A stretch of 53,979 nt of DNA from Oscillospiraceae bacterium (GTDB taxonomy: Bacteria; Bacillota; Clostridia; Oscillospirales; Oscillospiraceae): contig CADBYZ010000029.1 of assembly GCA_902799075.1 (NCBI GenBank), positions 1-53,979 on the forward strand, given 5' to 3'. The notes under the pieces are model-generated. The model made no database searches. It was not told the origin of the DNA and was given only the letters and a program-made list of their open reading frames with translations. Shown here piece by piece: positions 7,831 to 15,810 of the stretch (position 1 is the stretch's first letter; the number at the start of each line of letters is the position of its first letter). The position numbers and the translations under genes are program-made.

Positions 7831-8898
7831 AAGAACGATCAATTCGTTTTTTGGTGCCTTGGTGATGACCTCCGCATGATCCTCGCGGATGATCATGACG
7901 TCCTCGATGCGCACGCCGAAGCGGCCCGGGAGATAGATGCCGGGCTCGGCGGAGGAGAGGGAGCCCGCCGGCAGCGGCACGTTCCCGGTGGGGCCGGCGA
8001 AGGGCGGCTCGTGGATCTCAAGTCCCAGGCAGTGGCCGAAGCCGTGGCCGAAGTATTGGCCGTAGCCCGCGTCCGCGATCACCTTGCGGGCGGCGGCGTC
8101 GATATCCCTGCCGAGGACGCCCGCGCGCGCCGCGGCGATGCCCGCAAGCTGGGCCTTGAGGACGGTGCAGTAGACGTTCTTCATCTCGTCGGTGGCCTCA
8201 CCGACCGCGACGGTGCGCGTCATGTCAGAGCAGTAGCCGTCCTTGAGACTGCCGAAGTCCATGGTCACAAAGTCGCCCTTTTGAACGACCTTGTCGCCGG
8301 GCACGCCGTGGGGCATGCTGGTCTTGGAGCCGGTGACCACGATGGGGTCGAAAGCGTTGCCCTCGCCGCCGTGGCGGAGCATGCGGTAGACCAGCTCCGC
8401 CGCGACCTCGCGCTCTGTCATGCCGGGCTTGATGATGTGCAGCACCTCGTCCAGCGCTGCCTCGCTGATGCGCTGGGCGCGGATCATGGAGGCGATCTCC
8501 TCCTCGGTCTTGATCGTGCGAAGCTGCCGGAACAGCTCGCCCGCGCTCTCGAGTCTGACGCCGAGCTTCTGTTCCCAGCCGAGGAAGGCCGCGTGGCTGA
8601 GGCTCTGGTCCTCCGCCGCGATCTTTTCGGCGCCCATCTCCGCGAGGGCCTCCTTGAGCTTGGCGGTCAGCGGGCAGGCCCTGTCGAACATGCGCACCTC
8701 AGCGCCCTCGGCCTGCTGCTCGGCCGCCTCGATGTAGCGGGAGTCGGTGATGAGGAAGGCCTTCTCCCGGCCGACGAGCACCGCGCCGTCGGTAAAGGCG
8801 AAGCCCGCGGCATAGCGCTGGTTCTTCTCGTCGGTAATGAGCAGCGCATCCAGACCGCGTTTGATGAGTTCTTCCCGGATCCTTGCGATTTGATTCAT
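7828..8898 (-). CDS. pepP: Xaa-Pro aminopeptidase / prolidase (M24B)
   Basis: A 356-residue M24 metallopeptidase that removes N-terminal residues preceding proline or cleaves Xaa-Pro dipeptides. The creatinase-like N-terminal domain (1-130) is followed by the pita-bread catalytic fold. Metal ligands are visible as the Asp in MDFGSLKDG, Asp in CSDMTRT, His in GHGFGHCLGLEIHE, Glu in SSAEPGIYLP and Glu in RIEDV. The order pepP then efp on one strand is the common Firmicutes arrangement. PepP and PepQ cannot be told apart with certainty here; the length fits either. Confidence 0.93.
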   Translation of the reverse strand: MNQIARIREELIKRGLDALLITDEKNQRYAAGFAFTDGAVLVGREKAFLITDSRYIEAAEQQAEGAEVRMFDRACPLTAKLKEALAEMGAEKIAAEDQSLSHAAFLGWEQKLGVRLESAGELFRQLRTIKTEEEIASMIRAQRISEAALDEVLHIIKPGMTEREVAAELVYRMLRHGGEGNAFDPIVVTGSKTSMPHGVPGDKVVQKGDFVTMDFGSLKDGYCSDMTRTVAVGEATDEMKNVYCTVLKAQLAGIAAARAGVLGRDIDAAARKVIADAGYGQYFGHGFGHCLGLEIHEPPFAGPTGNVPLPAGSLSSAEPGIYLPGRFGVRIEDVMIIREDHAEVITKAPKNELIVL

Positions 8899-8922
8899 GT
8901 GTCTTGTCCTTCTTCTTGAAAA

Positions 8923-10356
8923 TTATCCCTTATACTGAGGAAACGTCACGATAAACCTTGATCCTCTCGGCTCGTTTGCGCCGACGGCGATGCTGCCGCC
9001 GTGGGCCTTGACCGCGTCGTGCACGATGCTGAGCCCCAAGCCGCTGCCGCCCGCCTCGCGGGAGCGCGCCTTGTCGATGCGGTAGAAGCGCCCGAAGATG
9101 TTGTAGCGCTCGTCCTCCGGGATGCCGACGCCGGTATCCTCCACAGTCAGCTGTACATTGCCGTTTTCGGCGCGGAGCTTCGCCGTGACGCTGCCGCCGG
9201 GGAAGTTGTACTTGACGGCGTTTTCCAGTAGGTTGAAGACGATGTGGTGCATGTTGTCCTTGGTGGCAAGCACCATGCAGCCGTCCTCGAGCTCGGCGTT
9301 GAGCGTGACTTCCTTTTCCGCCGCCACCGGGCGCAGCAGGGTCATCGCGTCCTGGACCGACTTCTTCACATCCACGGGCTCGGGCACGATCTTGATGTCA
9401 TCGTCCATGCGCGACAGGCTCAGAAGGTCCTCCGTCATGTGCTGCAGGCGCTCGGCCTCGTTGCCGATGTCGGAGACAAATTCCCGCATGGTGTCGGTGT
9501 CCATGTTTTCGGTCTGCACGATGCTGTCGGCCAGCAGCCGGATGGAGGCGAGCGGGGTCTTGAGCTCATGGGAGGCGTCGGACACGAAGCGGCGGCGCTG
9601 CCGCTCGGTATCCTCCAGATAGGCGGTGAGGGCGTTGAACTCCCGGCTGAGCTCGGACAGCTCGTCCTTGCCGGAGACCTCCATGCGGTACTTGTAGTCG
9701 CCGCCCGAGACCACGCGGATGGCGTTGGAAAGCTGGCGGAGCTTTCCGAGCACGGTGGTGGCGTAGATGGCGGTGAGCCCCAGGGCGGCCAGGGCGATCA
9801 CCACCGAGATGACCCGGATCTGCAGCTTCAGCTCCCGCAGGATCTGGCCGCGTTCGGCGTCGTTTTCCCGCAGGAACACGGCCCCTGTGATCTTGAGCCT
9901 GTTCGAGATGGGGATGGCGTAGCTCGAGAGGAAGCTTGCGTCCCGGAATACGGAGCGAAACACCGTCTTCCCGCTCAGGGCCAGGAGCATATCCGGCTCC
10001 GTTTCCGAGCCGCTCAGGCCCTCGTCGGAATCGTAGACGGCCACGCCGTTCCTGTCCGCCACGGTGACGCGCTCAAAACCCTGCATGTCCAGCAGGCGCA
10101 GCACCTCCGCCACGTTCTCCTCGTCGGGCTTCTCAAGCCCTGCCAGAGCCGAGGCAAGCGTGGACGCCTGGCTCTCCATGGCCTTTTCCTTCTCCTGGTA
10201 CACCGCGTCTCTCGTGGAGACATAGGGGAAGATATTCAGCATCAGCAGCAGGATCAGCAGCAGCATCCCGATGAACGAGAAGAACTGAAAGCTGATGCTG
10301 CCGGTATTGATGCCCCTTCTGGCGCCGGTCTTCGGCGCGGATGCTTCATTCGGCAA
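8923..10356 (-). CDS. Membrane sensor histidine kinase with HAMP domain
   Basis: The kinase partner of the regulator encoded just upstream; 477 residues in the PhoR/ResE/WalK style. TM1 lies at about residues 23-45 and an extracytoplasmic sensor at about 46-175. TM2 is at about 177-200, followed by a HAMP linker. The HisKA H box is SDASHELKTPLASIRLL. The ATPase domain has an N box (NLLENAVKYN), a G1 box (VEDTGVGIPEDE) and a G2 box (GGSGLGLSIV). The start codon overlaps the regulator's stop by 11 bp, so the two are cotranslated. The signal is unknown. The divergent D-Ala-D-Ala carboxypeptidase gene suggests a cell-envelope connection (inference). Confidence 0.95.
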   Translation of the reverse strand: MPNEASAPKTGARRGINTGSISFQFFSFIGMLLLILLLMLNIFPYVSTRDAVYQEKEKAMESQASTLASALAGLEKPDEENVAEVLRLLDMQGFERVTVADRNGVAVYDSDEGLSGSETEPDMLLALSGKTVFRSVFRDASFLSSYAIPISNRLKITGAVFLRENDAERGQILRELKLQIRVISVVIALAALGLTAIYATTVLGKLRQLSNAIRVVSGGDYKYRMEVSGKDELSELSREFNALTAYLEDTERQRRRFVSDASHELKTPLASIRLLADSIVQTENMDTDTMREFVSDIGNEAERLQHMTEDLLSLSRMDDDIKIVPEPVDVKKSVQDAMTLLRPVAAEKEVTLNAELEDGCMVLATKDNMHHIVFNLLENAVKYNFPGGSVTAKLRAENGNVQLTVEDTGVGIPEDERYNIFGRFYRIDKARSREAGGSGLGLSIVHDAVKAHGGSIAVGANEPRGSRFIVTFPQYKG

Positions 10357-11041
10357 GGTAATACCCCACTCCCCATTTGGTGATGATGTGCTGCGGCTGG
10401 GCCGGGTTCATCTCCAGCTTCTCACGGAGCCTGCGGATGTGCACGTCCACCGTGCGCGTATCGCCCAGGTAGTCATAGCCCCACACCAGGTCCAGGAGCT
10501 TCTCGCGTGAAAAGACCTTGCCGGGGTTTTTGAGCAGGAAGAGCATGAGGTCGAATTCCTTCATCGTAAGCTCCACCTCCTGCCCGTCCTTGAAGGCGCT
10601 GCGGCGCTTTTCGTCGAGCGTGATGTGCCCGCAGCGGAGCACGTCCGCCTCCTCGGCCTTTTGAGGTGCGGCGGGGGCCGTGATGGACGAGCGGCGGATG
10701 AGCGCCCGCACGCGCGCCTTGAGCTCCAGGATATTGAAGGGCTTGGTGATATAGTCGTCCGCGCCGGACTCAAAGCCCATGAGCTTGTCGGCGTCCTCGC
10801 TGCGCGCCGTGAGCATGATGATGGGCACGGTGGAGAAGCCGCGGATCTCCTGGCAGGCCTCCAGCCCGTCTTTCTTCGGCATCATGAGGTCCAGGATGAT
10901 GAGGGCGTAGTCCCCCTCCCGGGCCATCTCGACCGCGGCCTCGCCGTCGCTTGCGGTGTCGACGGTGTAGCCCTCATTCTCCAGATTGAATTTTATGCCC
11001 TTAACCAGCAGTTTTTCGTCATCAACGACCAGAATATTCAT
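10346..11041 (-). CDS. OmpR/PhoB-family response regulator
   Basis: A 231-residue two-component regulator. The receiver domain begins MNILVVDDEKLLVKGIKF, with the acidic pair at D7/D8, the phospho-acceptor Asp at about residue 51 in LIILDLMMPKKDG, Thr in MLTARSED and Lys in ITKPFN. The winged-helix DNA-binding domain (about 130-230) has the typical RREKLLD...DYLGDTRTVDVHIRRLREK pattern. Start chosen at ATG 11041, with GGAAAGGAAG upstream; a longer open frame to 11206 lacks family similarity. It forms an operon with the overlapping sensor kinase and is divergent from the carboxypeptidase gene, whose promoter lies in the shared intergenic region. Confidence 0.96.
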   Translation of the reverse strand: MNILVVDDEKLLVKGIKFNLENEGYTVDTASDGEAAVEMAREGDYALIILDLMMPKKDGLEACQEIRGFSTVPIIMLTARSEDADKLMGFESGADDYITKPFNILELKARVRALIRRSSITAPAAPQKAEEADVLRCGHITLDEKRRSAFKDGQEVELTMKEFDLMLFLLKNPGKVFSREKLLDLVWGYDYLGDTRTVDVHIRRLREKLEMNPAQPQHIITKWGVGYYLAE

Positions 11042-11063
11042 AAATGCTTCCTTTCCAGAGGCC

Positions 11064-11092
11064 TTGCATTTTTCTCTGTGACCCGGTATAAT
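11064..11092 (+). promoter_or_regulatory. Promoter for the D-Ala-D-Ala carboxypeptidase gene
   Basis: -35 TTGCAT (11064-11069), 17-bp spacer, perfect -10 TATAAT (11087-11092). The leader would be about 107 nt. It lies close to the regulator's start codon on the other strand, so the regulator might control it. Confidence 0.6.
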
Positions 11093-11206
11093 AACCAATA
11101 CGGTTTTTATCCGTGCCGTGTATCCAACCATATCGATCGATTCACAGACAGATTTACAGATGGATAGTATACCATATTCCATTTCGGAAAACAACGGGAG
11201 AACCAC

Positions 11207-12673
11207 ATGAAAAAACGCAGAATTTTCCCCCTTATCCTGCTTTTAAGTCTGGTGATGAGCATGTTTGCCCCGGCAGCCCTGGCGCTGGAGGTGCCCCAGC
11301 TCAACGGTCAGGCCGCCGTGCTGGTGGACCTGGACGCGGGGAGAGTCCTCTACGGCTACAACATGGACGCCGAGCGCGCCCCCGCAAGCCTCACCAAGGT
11401 CATGACCGTGCTGCTGGCCCTGGAGGCCCTCGACGCCGGGCGCGTGAGCCTCGACGACATGATCGTGGCGCAGGACGACTGCCTGGAGGGTCTGGAGGAG
11501 GATTCCAGCACCTCGGGCATCGGGCCGGGGGTCTCGATCTCCATGAAGGATCTTTTATACTGCGCGCTTTTACAGTCGGCAAACGAGGCCTGCAACATCA
11601 TCGGCCGCTACATATCCGGCAGCATCTCCGGCTTTGTGGACCAGATGAACCGCAAGGCCGAGCAGCTCGGCTGCCAGCACACCCACTTTGTCAACACCAA
11701 CGGCCTGCCCGCCGAGAACCACTACTCCTCGGCCTACGACCAGTACCTGATCTTTGCCGAGGCCATGAAGTACCCGCTGTTCATGGAGATCTCCAACACC
11801 GCCTCCTACTCGGCCGACTGCACCGCCGTCAATAACGGTGAGCCCATCGGCAACTCCAACGCCCTCATCAACATCACCTCCATCTACTCAAACGGCGGCC
11901 GCTATCTCTACGAGGGGGCCAGCGGCGGCAAGACCGGCTACACCCGCTCCGCCGGCTACTGCCTCGTCTCCACCGCCCAGCGAAACGGCGTGCGCCTGCT
12001 GGCCGTGGCCATGGGCTGCGACGGTGCCCTCAACGCACAGATCGAGGACTACTATAACTTCATCGACAGCCGTACCCTCTACGACTGGGGATTCAATAAT
12101 TTCTCCTACCGGACACTGGTCAGTGCAAATGAAGTTGTGGAGCGCCAGGATGTGGAGCTTGCCGAGGGCAATGCCGTGGCCATGCTCCGCCCGCAAGAGG
12201 AGCTGCGCGCCCTGATGCCCAATGAGGTAAAGGACGAGGATATCCGCCGCGAGGTCATCCTCTACAACGATACCTTGCGCGCCCCCATCGGCGCTGGCAC
12301 GGTGCTCGGCGAGGTGCGCGTGTATGTCAACAGCACCCTTTTCGGCACTTCCCGTCTTGTCAACAGCTCCGCCATTGAGCTGTCGCGCAACGCCTACCTC
12401 ACGAGGCGTGTCGGCGAGATCCTCAGCAAAGGCTGGGTCATCGCGCTTATCAGCGTGCTGCTCTTCTTCACCGTTGTCTACCTCATTCTCATCACCCGCT
12501 ACCGCCGCCTGCGCAAAAAGCACCTGCGCGAGCGCCGCCGCGCCGAGAAGCGCAGGCGCGAGGAGGAGCTGCAAAAGCGCCGCCAGGGCACGTCCTTCCA
12601 GAGCGCCGACCCCGTCGACCGCTTCGACTTCAGCGCCGACATGAGCGAGTTCTTCGACGATGAGAACAAATAA
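11207..12673 (+). CDS. D-alanyl-D-alanine carboxypeptidase (DacF-type penicillin-binding protein)
   Basis: A membrane-anchored low-molecular-weight PBP that trims the terminal D-Ala of peptidoglycan stem peptides. A signal peptide spans about residues 1-27 (ending APAALA). The S11 peptidase motifs are all present: SxxK as APASLTK (Ser at about residue 61), SxN as QSANEAC, and KTG as GGKTGYT. A PBP5-C-like domain follows. Near the C terminus there is a membrane helix (WVIALISVLLFFTVVYLIL) and a highly basic Arg/Lys-rich cytoplasmic tail of about 60 residues, longer than in classical DacF. The ATG at 11207 follows GGGAG. Transcription ends at the terminator at 12681-12710. Confidence 0.95.
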   Translation: MKKRRIFPLILLLSLVMSMFAPAALALEVPQLNGQAAVLVDLDAGRVLYGYNMDAERAPASLTKVMTVLLALEALDAGRVSLDDMIVAQDDCLEGLEEDSSTSGIGPGVSISMKDLLYCALLQSANEACNIIGRYISGSISGFVDQMNRKAEQLGCQHTHFVNTNGLPAENHYSSAYDQYLIFAEAMKYPLFMEISNTASYSADCTAVNNGEPIGNSNALINITSIYSNGGRYLYEGASGGKTGYTRSAGYCLVSTAQRNGVRLLAVAMGCDGALNAQIEDYYNFIDSRTLYDWGFNNFSYRTLVSANEVVERQDVELAEGNAVAMLRPQEELRALMPNEVKDEDIRREVILYNDTLRAPIGAGTVLGEVRVYVNSTLFGTSRLVNSSAIELSRNAYLTRRVGEILSKGWVIALISVLLFFTVVYLILITRYRRLRKKHLRERRRAEKRRREEELQKRRQGTSFQSADPVDRFDFSADMSEFFDDENK

Positions 12674-12680
12674 AGCCTTT

Positions 12681-12710
12681 ACCCGCCTGCCCGAGCAGGC
12701 GGGTATTTTT
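12681..12710 (+). terminator. Intrinsic terminator after the carboxypeptidase gene
   Basis: A 10-bp stem ACCCGCCTGC/GCAGGCGGGT with a CCGA loop, followed by ATTTTT. Confidence 0.95.
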
Positions 12711-12743
12711 CCCAAAAAATCACGTCCTGTCGGAATCTTTCTA

Positions 12744-12772
12744 TTTACAAGCGATTCCATTTCATGTAAAAT
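12744..12772 (+). promoter_or_regulatory. Promoter for the half-length flavoprotein
   Basis: -35 TTTACA (12744-12749, one mismatch), 17-bp spacer, -10 TAAAAT (12767-12772). It lies after the upstream terminator, so the gene is an independent unit. Confidence 0.7.
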
Positions 12773-12849
12773 ATACAAAGAAGTTCGTGTATTTCCCGCG
12801 ATTTATACGAATATCTGCCAACAATATTTTGTTTAGGAGGAACACCGAC

Positions 12850-13746
12850 ATGCTCAGGAAGATCTACGGTGACATCACCGTGTGGCCCCTGTGCAACACC
12901 CTCTCCGTCGGCCAGGGCTTTGACATGGTGATCGAGGCCGGCGGCATTGCCGACCGCAACTGGGCCCTGTGCTGCAACGAGTTCGGCGGCGCAAACCACA
13001 AGATCCCCGGCATCATGGGCGGCGCCATGCGCTCTGCCAGCCCCGCGCTCGAGCCCGCGCTCTACGGCGGTCTGATCGTCAACCGCAACGGCGACCGCTT
13101 CATGAACGAGCAGTTCCTCTCCGACCGTCCTCTCGCCCTCGGCGGTGAGATGGCCCTGCGCGAGGGCCTGTACTACGCCGTGCTCGACCAGGAGATGATG
13201 GACGCCGTCGCCACCGTCGGCATCCGCGGCTACTACGGCAATCCCGAGGACTGGTACGTCGGCTCCCACGGCAGCGTGTTCTACAAGAACGGCGAAAACG
13301 TTGTGCGCGCTGATCTGCCCGAATCCGTCGACGCCGCCGTCGAGCAGGGCTGGGCCGCCAAGGGCACTCTGGCCGAGTGCGCCGCGGTCTTCGGCATGAA
13401 GAACCTCGAAGCCACCGTCGAGGCCTACAACGCCCTGTGCGAGGCAGGCCAGGACACCCAGTACTACAAGGCCCCCTACCTCCTGCACAAGCTGGGCGGC
13501 GACACCTACTACGTCTTCGAGTATGAGCCCTCCATCTGGTCCACCTTCGGCGGCGTGAAGACCGACGATTACTGCCGCGCCCTTGCGGAAGACCAGAGCG
13601 TCATCAAGGGTCTGTACGTGGCCGGTGTCGACAACGGCAGCCTCTACTGCAGCCCCTACTATGAAAACGAAGGCGCTTCCCTCGGCATTGCCTACACCAG
13701 CGGCATTGTCGCGGCCGACTGCATGATCGACTTCCTCAACGCCTGA
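12850..13746 (+). CDS. C-terminal half of a FAD-dependent fumarate/urocanate-reductase-like flavoprotein
   Basis: A 298-residue protein matching only the middle and C-terminal part of FAD_binding_2 flavoproteins. It begins where such proteins read GxGxxMAxxxGA (here GQGFDMVIEAGGI). It includes a family-like FMNEQF segment and ends with GLYVAGVDNGS...GASLGIAYTSGIVAADCMIDF, the C-terminal FAD-contact region. The N-terminal GxGxxG nucleotide-binding fold, Tat signal and FMN domain are all absent. Yet it has its own promoter, an AGGAGG site 9 bp before ATG 12850, and its own terminator, so it is not simply a decayed tail. It may be a 5'-deleted remnant or a subunit needing a partner. An upstream in-frame start at 12787 is rejected. 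Confidence 0.75.
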   Translation: MLRKIYGDITVWPLCNTLSVGQGFDMVIEAGGIADRNWALCCNEFGGANHKIPGIMGGAMRSASPALEPALYGGLIVNRNGDRFMNEQFLSDRPLALGGEMALREGLYYAVLDQEMMDAVATVGIRGYYGNPEDWYVGSHGSVFYKNGENVVRADLPESVDAAVEQGWAAKGTLAECAAVFGMKNLEATVEAYNALCEAGQDTQYYKAPYLLHKLGGDTYYVFEYEPSIWSTFGGVKTDDYCRALAEDQSVIKGLYVAGVDNGSLYCSPYYENEGASLGIAYTSGIVAADCMIDFLNA

Positions 13747-13783
13747 GCCCGTTGCCCGGAACAGAATTCCGGATAAATAACTG

Positions 13784-13823
13784 CAGCCGCGATTCCCAAA
13801 GCGGGAATCGCGGCTGTGTTTTT
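13784..13823 (+). terminator. Intrinsic terminator after the half-length flavoprotein
   Basis: A 14-bp perfect stem CAGCCGCGATTCCC/GGGAATCGCGGCTG with a 5-nt loop, followed by TGTTTTT. Confidence 0.95.
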
Positions 13824-13836
13824 GATAAGCGCCGGA

Positions 13837-14862
13837 TCAGAATGTCGGGTTCCACTCGTGATAGCTCATGGTGTTTCCCTTTACGCGGGAGGTCATGTCC
13901 AGCGTGTCGCCGTCGAAATCATCGCTCTCGCCCAGTTCTCCGAAACCGATGTCATCACCGAACCAGATGTCTCCTGTCGCGATCGTGACATAATAGTGCG
14001 AGGAGGGAAGATAGATTTCGGAGGTGTCGCCCTTGCGCACATAGAAGCGCACGAACTGGCTGGGATTTTCGACATCGGTGATGGTCATTTCAAACGGCCA
14101 GTTCTCCGCGGTCGCATGAACGCAGTTCATTCCGTAGAAGGGGAAGTGCCTTTCAAGCTCGCCCGTCTCCGGCTCCTTGTCTTTGAGCTTGTCTGCGATC
14201 TTCTCCAGGATCTTGTCGCATTCGTCCCATACGTCGGGATAGTTCTCCGCGCAGTCCCGGGCGGCCAGTGCAGCGGCGTAATACTCACCGCCGTCGAAGA
14301 TGGCCTGAACCTCCGCAAGGGCCTCCTGTGCGTCGTCCTGCCCGCTGTCCTTTCCGCTGTCTTTGCCGCCATCCTTTTCGGTGTCTGCCTGCGGCTCAGT
14401 CTGCGTGTTTTCCGCCGGGGCATCGGCAATCGGGTCCTTTTCCCAGAACACCAGGGGTTCATCGCTGCCGATGTCGATCAGGATCCGGTCGGGAAGCTCC
14501 TCCCCGCTGACGGGATGCTTGGAAGTTGTCTTGTAGTTTTTGGCATTTTCCGGCAGCTTTGCCACAGTATCGGTGCTGAAAAGTCCCGACGTAAACTTCT
14601 CGCCGGCCTGCTCAAAATCCAGGATTATCTTCGGCGGCTCCTCGTCCTTCCATTTTGTGATGCCGTCGATGCCGACGGAGACGACGAGCTGTCCGTCTTC
14701 GATTTCAAGCTTCAGAAGCGAGAGGTCCAGCGTCAGACCATTTTTCTCCACATGCAGCTCTGCCAGGGCTTCCTCCGCAAATGACGAAGCGGCAAAGCTC
14801 ATGAGCATGAGCACGCACAGCAGCATGCAGACAGCCGCTGCGGCAGGTTTTCGGGTACGCAT
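13837..14862 (-). CDS. Secreted protein of unknown function
   Basis: A 341-residue exported protein that I do not recognise. The signal peptide (about 1-29) has a basic start, a hydrophobic core and ends SFAASSFAEE. A beta-rich segment (30-145) is followed by a low-complexity Asp/Lys/Gly linker (about 150-180, GGKDSGKDSGQ). Next comes a helical TPR-like stretch (AIFDGGEYYAAALAARDCAENYPDVWDECDK), then a beta-rich C-terminal domain ending EWNPTF. No catalytic motif is evident. Two Cys in the helical part and one in the following strand could form disulfides. A strong promoter lies upstream and the gene is monocistronic between flavoprotein and Tat genes. Confidence 0.8.
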   Translation of the reverse strand: MRTRKPAAAAVCMLLCVLMLMSFAASSFAEEALAELHVEKNGLTLDLSLLKLEIEDGQLVVSVGIDGITKWKDEEPPKIILDFEQAGEKFTSGLFSTDTVAKLPENAKNYKTTSKHPVSGEELPDRILIDIGSDEPLVFWEKDPIADAPAENTQTEPQADTEKDGGKDSGKDSGQDDAQEALAEVQAIFDGGEYYAAALAARDCAENYPDVWDECDKILEKIADKLKDKEPETGELERHFPFYGMNCVHATAENWPFEMTITDVENPSQFVRFYVRKGDTSEIYLPSSHYYVTIATGDIWFGDDIGFGELGESDDFDGDTLDMTSRVKGNTMSYHEWNPTF

Positions 14863-14920
14863 GTTTTGTGCCTCCTTTTTCGTTTGATCGTATTAAATTC
14901 TGTTTTGGATTGCTGTTTTT

Positions 14921-14949
14921 ATTATACACCGTTCAGGGTAGGTTTTCAA
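14921..14949 (-). promoter_or_regulatory. Promoter for the unknown secreted protein
   Basis: Reverse strand: -35 TTGAAA (14944-14949), 17-bp spacer, perfect -10 TATAAT (14921-14926). Confidence 0.75.
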
Positions 14950-15037
14950 CCTCACTATCCGTTTTTCTGGCGATGTAAAGGTGTCTGCCTCCCATTTTCT
15001 TAGCAGAGAACTTACCCGGGTTTTCCTGCCCGCATTA

Positions 15038-15066
15038 TTGACAGCCGGGTCAGAATCATGTATTAT
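15038..15066 (+). promoter_or_regulatory. Strong promoter for the tat operon
   Basis: Perfect -35 TTGACA (15038-15043), 17-bp spacer, -10 TATTAT (15061-15066). The leader is about 55 nt. Confidence 0.8.
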
Positions 15067-15127
15067 TCTATTCAGCAGAATACACGCAGGGCGCACCCGC
15101 CCTGCCGTCGGAAAGGAGGGTTCCGGC

Positions 15128-15586
15128 ATGAAGATCGGCGCGATGGAGCTGATCGTCATCTTTATCGTGGCGCTGCTGGTGATCGGCCCCGACAAGCTGC
15201 CGCAGTACGCGCGCAAGTTCGGCGCGGCGATGCGGGAGTTCCGCAAGGCCTCCCAGGGGGTGACGCAGGAGCTGCGCGAGAGCGTCATCGACCCGCTGGA
15301 GGAGGCCCAGAAGCCGCTGCGTGAGGCGATGGAGCCGCTGGAGGATATCTCAAAGGGCCTCAAGTCGGATCTCAACGCCGTGGAAAAGGACCTCAAAAAC
15401 ATCGGCAAAGCAAAGCCCCAGGAGACAAAGCCCGCCGCCCCGGCGGAAGAGAAGACCGCAACGGCGGAGGAAAAGCCCGCGCCCGTACAGACTGCCGCGC
15501 CCGCCGATGAGACCCAGGCGGATCAAGCACGGGTGAGCGAGCCCGCCGCGGACAGCGCGGAGAAACAGGAAGGAGAAAGCGCATGA
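15128..15586 (+). CDS. Twin-arginine translocase TatA/TatB-family protein, long form
   Basis: A 152-residue single-span protein of the TatA/B family, which recruits and moves folded Tat substrates. It starts MKIGAMELIVIFIVALLVIG, followed by the hinge GPDKLPQYARKFG and an amphipathic helix, as in TatA and TatB. The remaining 100 residues are a charged helical region (EELRESVIDPLEEAQKPL-like) and an Ala/Pro/Glu-rich tail. This long tail resembles TatB more than TatA. ATG 15128 follows AAAGGAGG. The stop overlaps the next ATG (ATGA). With the short TatA and TatC it forms a complete Tat unit, two genes upstream of a Tat substrate. Confidence 0.92.
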   Translation: MKIGAMELIVIFIVALLVIGPDKLPQYARKFGAAMREFRKASQGVTQELRESVIDPLEEAQKPLREAMEPLEDISKGLKSDLNAVEKDLKNIGKAKPQETKPAAPAEEKTATAEEKPAPVQTAAPADETQADQARVSEPAADSAEKQEGESA

Positions 15587-15810
15587 GAATCGGTACACAG
15601 GAACTGATCATCATTCTGATCGTTGTCATCATCATTTTTGGACCCACGCAGATCCCGAAGCTGACGAAGATGTTCGGCAAGAGCGTGAAGAGCTTCAAGG
15701 ACGGCATGGACGAGGCGTCTGAGGACATCGCCGACGAGAAGAAGGCAGCGAAGGCGCAGAAGGCCAAGGCCGCCGACAGCGCAGCCGCCGCCGATGAAAA
15801 AGAAAGCTAA
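15583..15810 (+). CDS. tatA: Twin-arginine translocase subunit TatA, short form
   Basis: A 75-residue TatA. One N-terminal membrane helix (MRIGTQELIIILIVVIIIFG) is followed by the hinge GPTQIPKLTKMFGKS, an amphipathic helix and a Lys/Ala-rich tail. TatA oligomers are thought to form the passage for folded proteins. It overlaps the upstream tat gene by 4 bp and the downstream tatC by 17 bp, so all three are translationally linked. Confidence 0.93.
   Translation: MRIGTQELIIILIVVIIIFGPTQIPKLTKMFGKSVKSFKDGMDEASEDIADEKKAAKAQKAKAADSAAAADEKES

Noticed and set aside
12787-12849. Upstream in-frame start for the half-length flavoprotein
   Set aside because: It overlaps the promoter-proximal leader, has no ribosome binding site and adds residues unlike the family. 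AGGAGG fits ATG 12850.
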